From Pelodictyon luteolum (GTDB taxonomy: Bacteria > Bacteroidota > Chlorobiia > Chlorobiales > Chlorobiaceae), in contig DYNE01000002.1 in NCBI GenBank assembly GCA_020721225.1, positions 71,728 to 115,125 on the forward strand: a DNA stretch of 43,398 nt. Reading direction: 5' to 3'. The translations under genes and the position numbers were made by a program. This document shows, piece by piece, positions 17,002 through 25,079 of this stretch (position 1 is the stretch's first letter; the number at the start of each line of letters is the position of its first letter). Below the pieces are notes generated by a model. It saw nothing but the letters and a program-made list of their open reading frames with translations, was not told the DNA's origin and did not search any database.

Positions 17002-17598
17002 CTACTGGCCGGTCCTGACCATTTCGATATCGAGCACGATATCGACCTCATCACCGATCGTCACGCCCCCGGCATCGAGCGCCTTGTTCCAGGTAATCCC
17101 GAAATCCTGCCGGTTGATTCTGGTCGTGGCAGTAGTCCCGCGCCTTGTTTTCCCCCAGGCGTCACGGATTTCCTTCGAAAACGGCTCGACATGCAGCACA
17201 ACCTCTTTTGTTGTTCCATGCATCGTCAGGTTACCGGTAACCTTCAGCTTGCCGTCAGCAATCCGGCTCCACTTCTTCGAAACAAACGTTATGTTCGGGT
17301 ATCTCGCCGCATCGAAAAAATCTGCACTCCGCAGATGATCGTCCCGCTTCTGCACATTGGTATTGATCGACGAGGCCTCTATGGCCGCAGAAACCTTTGA
17401 TGCTGTTATGTCGCTATCGCCAAGATCCACGGTTCCGCTGAAACGCGAAAAACTGCCTTTCACATTGGAAACCATCAGGTGCCTGACCGAAAACCCCACG
17501 CCTGAATGATCCTGATCGATCGACCAGGTCGAAGCCAACGCAAGTTCCGGTATCATCAGCGCGATACCGAGCGCGCAAATCCTGACAAACCTTTTCAT
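17002..17598 (-). CDS. YceI-family periplasmic protein
   Basis: The 198-residue protein starts with a signal peptide (MKRFVRICALGIALMIPELA, cleaved near ALAS) and then the YceI lipocalin-like barrel: STWSIDQDHSGVGFSVRHLM, SDFFDAARYPNITF-type and GNLTMHGTTKEVVL. YceI proteins bind polyisoprenoids or amphiphiles in the periplasm. The start ATG 17598 is near a TATA-rich upstream, without a Shine-Dalgarno. The gene is alone. Immediately upstream begins the repeat-rich region. Confidence 0.92.
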   Translation of the reverse strand: MKRFVRICALGIALMIPELALASTWSIDQDHSGVGFSVRHLMVSNVKGSFSRFSGTVDLGDSDITASKVSAAIEASSINTNVQKRDDHLRSADFFDAARYPNITFVSKKWSRIADGKLKVTGNLTMHGTTKEVVLHVEPFSKEIRDAWGKTRRGTTATTRINRQDFGITWNKALDAGGVTIGDEVDIVLDIEMVRTGQ

Positions 17599-17782
17599 AG
17601 TGCTGCATGTTTTGATTAATCGAGACTCTTGTTTTTCCGGTTGAGATCCGGAATGGGAACACCAATAGTAACGATAGTTAATAATCGAAAAACTGCAAGG
17701 GGTAAGGGGTTAAAAAAGGGTTGGCAATCAGGGACACAAAGGGACGAAAAGAACCTGACTATCGTTTTTTCGTTTAGAAATT

Positions 17783-18590
17783 TGTAATTCCAATTTTATC
17801 AGAATAATGCGTTTATAATCCAAGGCCAAGCGATGAGGGAATATAAAGATGAGAATTGTGGGTAGTGAAGAATGTGGGCGGTGAGCGGTGAGCGATGGGC
17901 TGGGAAGAGGGAGGGATGAATTGAAGAGGAAGAGTTGCCCACGAATTTTCACGGATTAGCACAAATTGATGGATGAAGGACGTGAGCTGTTAGCGGTGGG
18001 CAGTTGGCCGGAAGCCCAGTAAAATCGGTTTAAGCGTTAAGGGGTATGAGTTACGTTTTCTCGCCATCAAACTATCGAGTTTTCAAGCTATCCAGCTGTA
18101 AGAGTAAAAGCGCGGTTCCCGCTGATTGAAGAGGGGATTGATTTTCACGGATTGAAAAGCTGGAGACGCTTACCCTCTCGTAACTTCTTCCCCATTCACT
18201 TCCCCTCTATTCACTTGTTCCATAATTCAACATTATAGGGACGTTCGTTATTATTATTACTTATTCAGTAAATGAGGCTGTTAACGATGACGAGGAAGGA
18301 TTGAAAAGGAAGATTTTTGCCCCCGGATTTTCACGGATTAGCACAGATGGATGGATGAAGTATTCAGTAGCCGGTAGCCGGGAAGAGGAGTATCGCTTCG
18401 CGGCATCAGTATTTCTCTTTCTTCAACTCCTAACTCCCGGGCGGCAAGCCGCCCGATACTCCTGAGGCAAAGCCGCAATACTCCCGCAATGCAAAGCAAG
18501 CGATACTCCTTTTTCACTGGTTAATGGCAAGGAATTTCAGGATTGTCGCAGGCAATAAAACTGCATATTTGTATTGGAAATGGAATAACA
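17783..18590. repeat. Mosaic noncoding repeat element, copy A, with imperfect 28-base terminal inverted repeats
   Basis: No gene-like frame is present. The left end TGTAATTCCAATTTTATC (17783-17810) and the reverse complement of the right end (TGTTATTCCATTTCCAAT, 18563-18590) match at about 20 of 28 positions. The interior shares many blocks, in a different order, with the inverted copy B at 37585-38112. Shared blocks include CCAAGGCCAAGCGATGAG, ACGGATTAGCACA, CAAGCTATCCAGCTGTAAGA and CGCGGTTCCCGCTGATTGAA. Short tandem units are frequent, for example GGTGAGC twice at 17879-17894 and TAGCCGG twice at 18367-18380. A GATACTCC-type unit recurs three times at about 18440-18510. No transposase frame is seen. 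Confidence 0.75.
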
Positions 18591-18593
18591 GGG

Positions 18594-19207
18594 TCATTGC
18601 TTGTTCTCCTTAAGCAATTCAAGCGCAAGACCAGCAAGTGAAATCGCCTCGACATTTTCGAAGATGCGATAACGTTCGGTTCCCGGATACACGACAAACA
18701 AACACACCGGACTCAGATCTGCATGTGCGAAATGGAATCCGCTTTCAAGCTTCGGCGCAAGGCTTTTTTTAACTTCAGATTTTCGCCACTCCGACTTCAA
18801 GGACGGTGAATAGCGTCAACTCGATACGATATCCTTCCAGCCAGCAACTCGCCGGTTTGCTTCAGCAGATCGAGTGATGCCGAGCCGGGAAGAAGATTCT
18901 GCCCCGAGCATCGGCCGTCCCTGCGGCTCCGATCGATAAGTCCCCGCAAAACAGGAAACACTCCGGGAGCACGATGTCCCTCGTCGAAAATGATCAGGCG
19001 TTCAAGATGGTCAGAAAGATAGAGTTCCGGCTTGGCAAGCCTGGCTCTGTCCTGTTCGGATTCGAGGTCGAGAGACAGGGCATCGAACGATTCGCCGATT
19101 TCAAGAGCGAGCGTCGTTTTGCCTGATTAACCGGGACCAAGTAACGCGACCGCAGGATATTCACGCAATGTATCCCGAATTTTTTTAGTAAAAGTGCGAT
19201 GAATCAT
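18594..19207 (-). pseudogene. Remnant of an AAA ATPase of the AAA_14/DUF4143 type
   Basis: From the ATG at 19207 the frame reads MIHRTFTKKIRDTLREYPAV then ALLGPG, a stop at 19127-19129, and SGKTTLALEIG. The stop therefore lies inside the Walker A loop (family GPRxxGKTT). The frame continues with the Walker B-like LIIFDEGHRAPGVFPVLRGL. A frameshift near 18825 moves to another frame that reads YRIELTLFTVLEVG, the family's next motif. The DUF4143 middle then appears to be missing. The C-terminal end EVKKSLAPKLESGFHFAHAD and VVYPGTERY is found in a third frame. At least three lesions are present, so it is not functional. Repeat copy A ends 4 bases from its stop. Confidence 0.85.
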
Positions 19208-19443
19208 CCTTGCAATTCTGGAAGTTCATTCCGTGATTTACAAGGTAAATCCATAACAAAAACAGAAATATTGGAACGAAGTACGGCAAACGAACCCTTT
19301 CGGGGCAATGCAACGCCATTCCGGAGAATTCGGGTACCTCTGAATACTTCCCCTTGATAATTATCGCCCCTTCGGGCGGCCTTGCCGCGACCGGAACCTG
19401 TTCACCCCGGAAGCGTGATGATATCCGTCATAAAATGCTCGCC

Positions 19444-20247
19444 CTACGGAATATCACTCCACTGTTCGGGTTGGGCTGCCGGTTTGACTATTTCACGGGA
19501 AGCTGACGGAGCACCGGCACCTTCTCTTTGAGATATCTCGGGTTGGGTGGAATACATGTGATTGCCTTCTTTGTTTGCTGCATTGATGAGCCACATCAGG
19601 CGTACCCAATAGATTCCAAAACCAGCGAATCCGAGATACTCAATCCAGAATATCCAGCTGAATCCCGGAAAATAGTCTTTGAATGGCTTGTGCAACAGGA
19701 AGGTCAGAATTCCTGTCGTCATTAAAATCAATGAAAGCCCTTTAATGTTGCGCAACTTCCTAAGCCATGTTTCCGAACCGGAAAGACGCATGAGTGCCTT
19801 CTTGAGTGTAGGGCCACCACCATACAACACGGAAACCACTGCAGAAAGGTAGAGAAGAGTGGCCGAGGGGAGATGCAGGAAAGGAAGAAGTCCCGGCTGG
19901 CAGTCAGGGTGTTCAGACAGAATGCAAGGCATCGGAAACAGTGCAACGCCAAAGAAAAAAAGGCCGGCAACGTTATGAATCAGGTTGTCACGATCGTCCA
20001 GGCCGCGATATGAGTACAGCACCCCGCCAAGAAAGGCCATAAACATCACAAAAAGCGTTCTGGGCAATCCTCCGTCTTTGATGACAAAATAATAGTCGCT
20101 GAGAGATGGTTGCAGTGAGTGGCCTGACAGAATTCCGGATAATGCGGTCAATAGCGGCATTCCAAGCAACGCTGCTCCTGCCAGATAGCGGAGACGGCGA
20201 TAGGTCTTGCCTATACTCAGTTCAGCAAAGCTTCTATTCGTTTCCAT
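19444..20247 (-). CDS. Six-helix membrane protein, unknown
   Basis: The 267-residue product has about six transmembrane segments (near residues 21-43, 63-80, 88-105, 125-142, 170-185 and 197-220) and a proline- and glutamate-rich soluble tail of about 40 residues (QPEISQREGAGAPSASREIV). Motifs such as PSLSDYYF, RTLFVMFMAFLGGVLYSYRG and NVAGLFFFGVALFPMP are typical of a small group of uncharacterised membrane proteins near DUF998. ATG 20247 has AGGAGG upstream (GACAAGGAGGTTGAA). It stands alone in an accessory region; function unknown. Confidence 0.78.
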   Translation of the reverse strand: METNRSFAELSIGKTYRRLRYLAGAALLGMPLLTALSGILSGHSLQPSLSDYYFVIKDGGLPRTLFVMFMAFLGGVLYSYRGLDDRDNLIHNVAGLFFFGVALFPMPCILSEHPDCQPGLLPFLHLPSATLLYLSAVVSVLYGGGPTLKKALMRLSGSETWLRKLRNIKGLSLILMTTGILTFLLHKPFKDYFPGFSWIFWIEYLGFAGFGIYWVRLMWLINAANKEGNHMYSTQPEISQREGAGAPSASREIVKPAAQPEQWSDIP

Positions 20248-20412
20248 TTCAACCTCCTTGTCAAGTGGTGGTGAATCAGTCGTACAATTCCGAAAGTTGA
20301 CTCCTTGATTTGCATGATTACACAGGATGAATTCAGAAACACAAAGGAGGAAAAAGACCTAAATAGCGCCTTTCTCCTTTGAGCATTCGGCAAGCCGGGC
20401 ATTATACATTCG

Positions 20413-20925
20413 CTACCGCAGAGCGCCCTTTTCAGAAAAAGCCTGTTCAAGCTGCTGCAGCTGCCGGTCGAGCAGAAACGTCGTGACCTTTATGAGCCCC
20501 ATCACCATATTTGCGGAAATTTCAGGATCGGCATGCTCGATTCCCTTGCGAAAGGTCTCGTAATCAGCTCCCGGCTGGCCATTCAACTCCCTCAGCCGCT
20601 TCGTGTAGGGGTGGCCCGGCGGCCACTCCTGCAAACCCTGTACCCTCAGAAAATCCCGGTAGTCATCGAGCAGCTCCTCGAAACTTGCCCGAGCCACATT
20701 GGTAAGCCTGATCTCCGTCTCCTTCGACGTTCCCGACGCCTGGCTTCCTTCGATGATATTCTGTTTTCCCGAACGTGCCGCCTGCACCATCCGGTCGATG
20801 GTACGATCAGGCCTGTGGTAAAACCTGTCGCAGAAATACACGGTAGCATCGTAGACGATCAGCGCCTTCTGGTAAGACAACAGGTTATGATAGCCGCCAT
20901 GCGGGGAAATGAACGAGCCGGTCAT
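20413..20925 (-). CDS. Four-helix bundle protein (S23/IVP-related, suffix-domain type)
   Basis: The 170-residue protein is helical. The core LSYQKALIVYDATVYFCDRF, RMVQAARSGKQNIIEGSQAS and SFEELLDDYRDFL matches the four-helix bundle family that began as an intervening-sequence protein of 23S rRNA. A longer C-terminal part (KVTTFLLDRQLQQLEQAF) fits the TIGR04258 suffix form. An upstream TTG at 20934 would add three residues; I prefer ATG 20925. In many genomes such genes are free-standing and near mobile DNA, as here; the molecular role is unclear. Confidence 0.8.
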   Translation of the reverse strand: MTGSFISPHGGYHNLLSYQKALIVYDATVYFCDRFYHRPDRTIDRMVQAARSGKQNIIEGSQASGTSKETEIRLTNVARASFEELLDDYRDFLRVQGLQEWPPGHPYTKRLRELNGQPGADYETFRKGIEHADPEISANMVMGLIKVTTFLLDRQLQQLEQAFSEKGALR

Positions 20926-21034
20926 AATAAACAAGTGCTGTTATATTGAATTCAGTGATGCAACGGAGATAACGTACCTGAATATCTCAACGCTTCTTCC
21001 ATTGGGACTTTCCGTCCTTATCGTCCCTTCCCCA

Positions 21035-22456
21035 CTACTTTCCGATGCAGAATCGGTCGAAGATGACGTTAAGTACCTCCTCGCTGACCACCTTGCCGGT
21101 GATCTCGCCGACGTAGTCGAGAGCCGAGCGGAGTTCAAAGGCGATGAGTTCGGTGCCGGCATACGCGCCGAGCAGTTCCAGTGCGTTCCGAACGGCGTCG
21201 CCGGCGTTGCGCAGCGAGGCGTAGTGGCGCAGGCTGGTGACCAGCACGCTGGCGTCGTGCAGCTTGTCGAGCCCTTCGACCATCTCGCTCATGAGCCCGA
21301 GAAGTCGGTCGATTCCCTCTCCCTGCTTCGCCGATATTCCCGCCACGTTGCACCCTGTCTCTTCCCGTAATTGCTGCAGGCGCTCTTCGCTATCGGGAGC
21401 AAGATCGGTCTTGTTAGCTATGACAATGAGCTTTGCGTGAGTATAGGTTTCGCGGAATTCCCGGATCACCTCCGCCTCCTTGAGGCAGTCCGGCTGGCTC
21501 AGGTCAAGCATGTAGAGAATCAGGTCTGCCTCGCCGATCTTTTTGTAGCTCCTGCCGACCCCCTCCCGCTCGATCTCCTCGGCGGCTTCGCGCAGCCCGG
21601 CGGTGTCGGTAAGGCGGAACATGGTTTTTTCGTGCACGAAGCACTCCTCGATGTAGTCGCGCGTGGTACCAGGCATGTGGCTCACGATAGCGCGTTCCTC
21701 GCCGAGGAGGGTGTTGAGCAGGGTTGACTTGCCTGCGTTTGGTTTGCCGACGATGACGGTGGCGACGCCTTCGCTGAGCAGGCGGCCGTGCTGGTAGGAA
21801 TCGACAAGCTTTTTGACCTCGTCCTGCAGCTGCCCGAGCTGCAGCTTGAGCTCGTCGCGACTCTGAAATTCTACATCCTCCTCACTGAAATCCAGTTCGA
21901 GTTCGAGCAGCGCGCAGGACTCGACGAGCCTCTGACGAAGCTCTTCGAGCTTCCGGGAGAGTTTGCCCTGCATCTGGTTCACCGCTGTCCGGTAGGCCGA
22001 TTCAGAACGGGCGTGGATCATCTCCCCGATCGCTTCGGCCTGAAGGAGGTCGATGCGTCCGTTGAGAAAGGCCCTGCGGGTAAATTCGCCGGGTTCCGCC
22101 GGACGGCATCCGGCCTCATAAAGAGCCTGCAGCATGTGCCTGACAACCACCGGCCCACCATGGCAGCTGAACTCCACCATATCCTCCCTGGTATAGGAGT
22201 TCGGCGAGCGGAACACCAGGGCAATCACCTCGTCGACCAGCCCGTCGCGGTCATATACCCTGCCGAAATGGGCTGTGAACCCCTTCGACTCCCGAAGCTG
22301 AAAGTCGGAATGGCCGGATTTCCTGAAAAGTCCCTGCGCGATGTCGAGCACGCCGCTGCCGCTGATGCGGATGACGGCGAGCGCCCCCACTCCGAGAGGC
22401 GTTGCTATTGCGGCGATAGGATCTTCCTGAACGGGCTGTGAGGTCTGAAGCGGCAT
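21035..22456 (-). CDS. mnmE: tRNA modification GTPase MnmE (TrmE)
   Basis: The 473-residue protein has the N-terminal folate-binding domain (DPIAAIATPLGVGALAVIRI), a helical domain, the GTPase insert with P-loop GKPNAGKSTLLNTLLGEER and switch TRDYIEECF, the NKTD motif (VIANKTDLA), and the C-terminal FCIGK. MnmE with MnmG modifies the wobble uridine of certain tRNAs. The start ATG 22456 gives a normal length; the frame extends upstream with no family similarity. It lies 34 bases after the SDR gene and may be its downstream partner. Confidence 0.96.
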   Translation of the reverse strand: MPLQTSQPVQEDPIAAIATPLGVGALAVIRISGSGVLDIAQGLFRKSGHSDFQLRESKGFTAHFGRVYDRDGLVDEVIALVFRSPNSYTREDMVEFSCHGGPVVVRHMLQALYEAGCRPAEPGEFTRRAFLNGRIDLLQAEAIGEMIHARSESAYRTAVNQMQGKLSRKLEELRQRLVESCALLELELDFSEEDVEFQSRDELKLQLGQLQDEVKKLVDSYQHGRLLSEGVATVIVGKPNAGKSTLLNTLLGEERAIVSHMPGTTRDYIEECFVHEKTMFRLTDTAGLREAAEEIEREGVGRSYKKIGEADLILYMLDLSQPDCLKEAEVIREFRETYTHAKLIVIANKTDLAPDSEERLQQLREETGCNVAGISAKQGEGIDRLLGLMSEMVEGLDKLHDASVLVTSLRHYASLRNAGDAVRNALELLGAYAGTELIAFELRSALDYVGEITGKVVSEEVLNVIFDRFCIGK

Positions 22457-22490
22457 GATAATGCAGGTTTGTCGTGAAAATATATCGTGT

Positions 22491-23189
22491 TTATAGCGGA
22501 CGCACCACGATCTGATCGGGAAGAACGTTATCCGGCAGCTCGATTGCAGAAACGATAATCCGGGCAATATCCTCCGGGTCCATCCGTTTTGCCGGCTGAA
22601 CGGCCGAACGGTCGAAAAATTCCGTATCGGTAGAACCGGGATTGACGGTGCAAACGCGGATGCCGAACTCTCTCAGCTCCTCCATCAGCGCTTCGGAAAA
22701 GCCGTTCAAACCGAATTTCGAGGCGCAATAAGCCGATCCGCCCTTGAATCCTCGCTTTCCGGCTATGGAAGAGACGTTCACGATGGTGCCGGTGCGATGC
22801 AGCTTCATCTGCGGCACAACTTCCCGGGTACAGAGATAGGCTGCGGTAAGATTGACGGCGATCACCTCCGCCCACGCTTCGGGGGTTATGGCATCGACAT
22901 CTCCGAAAACGCCAAGCCCGGCGTTGTTCACCAGCAACGGGACATACGCTTCACGCTCTCTGATGGTCTGAAATGAACCCGCGATTTCTGCAGGAAGAGA
23001 AAGGTCGGTTTTTAACCAGCGAAAACATTCATGTTCCACCGGAGGTTCGCGGCGGCTCAATCCGTAAACAAGAGCTCCCTTTTCAAGAAGTGCGTTCACG
23101 GTTTGCAATCCGATCCCGGAACTCGATCCGGTAACGACAGCGGGACGCTTCTGGAGGTTCACATGCAAATGGGTTGATTGAGTGGCCAT
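22491..23189 (-). CDS. Short-chain dehydrogenase/reductase
   Basis: The 232-residue protein has TGSSSGIGLQTVNALL (cofactor loop), LSRREPP (NADP-type Arg), LVNNAGLGVFGD, Ser in IVNVSSIAGKRG and Tyr-Lys in AYCASKFGLNGF. Start at ATG 23189 gives MATQSTHLHVNLQK; the longer frame from 23261 is not supported. It lies upstream of mnmE with 34 bases between them. The substrate is unknown. Confidence 0.88.
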   Translation of the reverse strand: MATQSTHLHVNLQKRPAVVTGSSSGIGLQTVNALLEKGALVYGLSRREPPVEHECFRWLKTDLSLPAEIAGSFQTIREREAYVPLLVNNAGLGVFGDVDAITPEAWAEVIAVNLTAAYLCTREVVPQMKLHRTGTIVNVSSIAGKRGFKGGSAYCASKFGLNGFSEALMEELREFGIRVCTVNPGSTDTEFFDRSAVQPAKRMDPEDIARIIVSAIELPDNVLPDQIVVRPL

Positions 23190-23284
23190 GTTCGTTGCAA
23201 TACAGCAGAAATATAGAGAAGAAATGGTAACTTTGGCACAGAACGGACTATAAAGAAGCATTGAACGACATACCCTGACAAGTC

Positions 23285-24097
23285 ATGAACAACCCGTCGA
23301 TCGAATCACTGAAAGCCTCGGTACTCAATCCGGTCGGCGAAAAACCGTCCGATCATTTCGAGCGGGTCGTCAATCTCGTCAAGGTGCTCCGCCATGAGTG
23401 CCCCTGGGACAGGAAACAGACCAGGGAATCTCTCGCGCACCTGCTGCTCGAAGAGAGCTACGAGCTGATTCATGCTATCGACGGAAATGATGAGACCGAA
23501 CTGAAAAAAGAGCTTGGCGACCTCTTTCTGCACATCTGTTTTCAGGTGATACTTGCCGAAGAGCAAGTCTCATTCACCTTCTCCGACGTATTCACCGCGC
23601 TCTGCGACAAACTGATCAGCCGCCATCCGCATGTGTTCGGCGACGGCGTCGCCGACAACGAAAATGATGTCCTGAAAAACTGGGAAGCCCTCAAGCTCAA
23701 AGAGGGTCGTAAAAGCCTGCTCGACGGCGTACCGAATGCCATGTCGGAACTGCTTCGCGCCTACCGGGTACAGAAAAAAGTGGCCGGAGTGGGCTTCGAC
23801 TGGCCAAACGGACAGGGAGTGCTCGACAAGCTTGTCGAGGAGATCGGAGAGTTGCAAAATGCCCGAACAAAAGCGGAACAGGAGGACGAGTTCGGAGACC
23901 TGCTTTTCACCATCGTCAACTACAGCCGTTTTCTGGGCGTGAACCCCGAGGATTCGCTCCGCAAGGCTACCGGCAAGTTCATGAGACGCTTCGATGTCAT
24001 GGAACGGGAGGTGCAGGCCTCGGGCCGCCCCTGGCAGGAGTACGGGGCTGAAGAGCTCGACGTGCTGTGGAACCGCGCGAAAAACTCAGGGCATTGA
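23285..24097 (+). CDS. mazG: Nucleoside triphosphate pyrophosphohydrolase MazG
   Basis: The 270-residue protein has the MazG all-alpha fold twice. The first domain shows CPWDRKQTRESLAHLLLEES and ELKKELGDLFLHICF (the EExxE/ExxD-type metal site). The second shows VGFDWPNGQGVLDKLVEEIG and EDEFGDLLFTIVNYSRF. The protein hydrolyses (d)NTPs to NMP plus pyrophosphate and so helps cleanse nucleotide pools and modulate (p)ppGpp. The length is standard for the double-domain form. It is divergent from the SDR-mnmE pair. Confidence 0.95.
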   Translation: MNNPSIESLKASVLNPVGEKPSDHFERVVNLVKVLRHECPWDRKQTRESLAHLLLEESYELIHAIDGNDETELKKELGDLFLHICFQVILAEEQVSFTFSDVFTALCDKLISRHPHVFGDGVADNENDVLKNWEALKLKEGRKSLLDGVPNAMSELLRAYRVQKKVAGVGFDWPNGQGVLDKLVEEIGELQNARTKAEQEDEFGDLLFTIVNYSRFLGVNPEDSLRKATGKFMRRFDVMEREVQASGRPWQEYGAEELDVLWNRAKNSGH

Positions 24098-24116
24098 ACA
24101 AAATTGAACGCATGCG

Positions 24117-24338
24117 ATGAAGCTTTCGGCTGAAACCGTCCTTGAGTTGAGAGAAAAAATGAACAGGTTCAACGAATGGGAGTTCTCATATATACGTCAG
24201 CTCAGCGCAGAAGAGCGGAGTAATCAGTTCGTAGAGCTATTCGAACTCGGCATGCAATGCGATGCCGAAACCATCGAACGCGCCCACAAAGAACACACGG
24301 AACAGTTCATACGATTTGCTGCCGTTGGAAAAACATGA
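24117..24338 (+). CDS. Small hypothetical protein downstream of mazG
   Basis: The 73-residue product is helical and charged (LELREKMNRFNEWEFSYIRQ and ELFELGMQCDAETIERAHKE). No motif is recognised. It starts 19 bases after mazG and ends 20 bases before the convergent esterase stop, so it probably shares mazG transcription. It has normal coding composition; function unknown. Confidence 0.6.
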   Translation: MKLSAETVLELREKMNRFNEWEFSYIRQLSAEERSNQFVELFELGMQCDAETIERAHKEHTEQFIRFAAVGKT

Positions 24339-24358
24339 AATTCAGCGATCGGAAACCC

Positions 24359-25006
24359 TCATAAATTCCCCAGAAACGCCCCTGCCGACCGGTAATACTC
24401 TTCGACCGCCCCGTGACCGCCGGTATAGGTAACGGACGAGCAGTACACCCCGGCGTCGCTGAGCCGCCCGGCATCGCACATGAAGCGCTCCTCCGCATAG
24501 ATGGGGTCGCGGCTGCCCCTGGCAAGATGTACCATTCGCATCCGTTCGAGCCGTTCGAGTTCCGGCGGTATGTCGCCGCCAAGCAGCATCACGCCTGCGA
24601 CAGCGTACCGGCCCAGCACAGCGGCCCGGCACGCCATACCGGCACCCTGCGAAAAGCCATGCAACACCATCCTGCCACTTACCATGCCGGAATCGAGCAG
24701 AGTGCTTACAACCTCATCGACATACCTGACATTCTCGGCGATGCGCAGATCGCGATCCTTCGAGGTCATCCAGCTTGCGCCGGACAAGCCTTTGGGGGTA
24801 CGAAAGGGGTGGAGCGCTTCTATGGCGCAAAGGCACCATCCTGAAGAACCGCCAATGGCCACAAGGCGCGCCATTTCATCTTCGGCGGTTTCGCCGTAGC
24901 CGTGAAATCCGGCCAGCAGCGGTGCGCAAACCTCTCCTTCGGGCATCCTTATAAGATAGCGCCCGTGTACCGGAACCTGAATCGTGTATGAAGTGACTGC
25001 GCTCAT
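24359..25006 (-). CDS. Alpha/beta hydrolase (phospholipase/carboxylesterase type)
   Basis: The 215-residue protein has LLAGFHGYGETAEDEM (oxyanion loop), nucleophile elbow LHGFSQGAGMA with Ser, a late Asp in RGSRDPIYAEE, and the catalytic His in YTGGHGAVEEY. This is the acyl-thioesterase/carboxylesterase fold. I use ATG 25006 (MSAVTSYTIQV). It is downstream of treS-mak with 73 bases between, so they could be cotranscribed, but a metabolic link is not clear. Confidence 0.86.
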   Translation of the reverse strand: MSAVTSYTIQVPVHGRYLIRMPEGEVCAPLLAGFHGYGETAEDEMARLVAIGGSSGWCLCAIEALHPFRTPKGLSGASWMTSKDRDLRIAENVRYVDEVVSTLLDSGMVSGRMVLHGFSQGAGMACRAAVLGRYAVAGVMLLGGDIPPELERLERMRMVHLARGSRDPIYAEERFMCDAGRLSDAGVYCSSVTYTGGHGAVEEYYRSAGAFLGNL

Positions 25007-25079
25007 GGCGGAAGGGAAAAACATTGCCGATACGGTGGAAAAATCTTCTGACCGTACCGGCAATATTTACAATGACTTG

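Noticed and set aside
17876-18510. Possible CRISPR array, because of repeated short units
   Set aside because: Units are 7-25 bases, degenerate and without spacers of regular length, and no cas genes are near.
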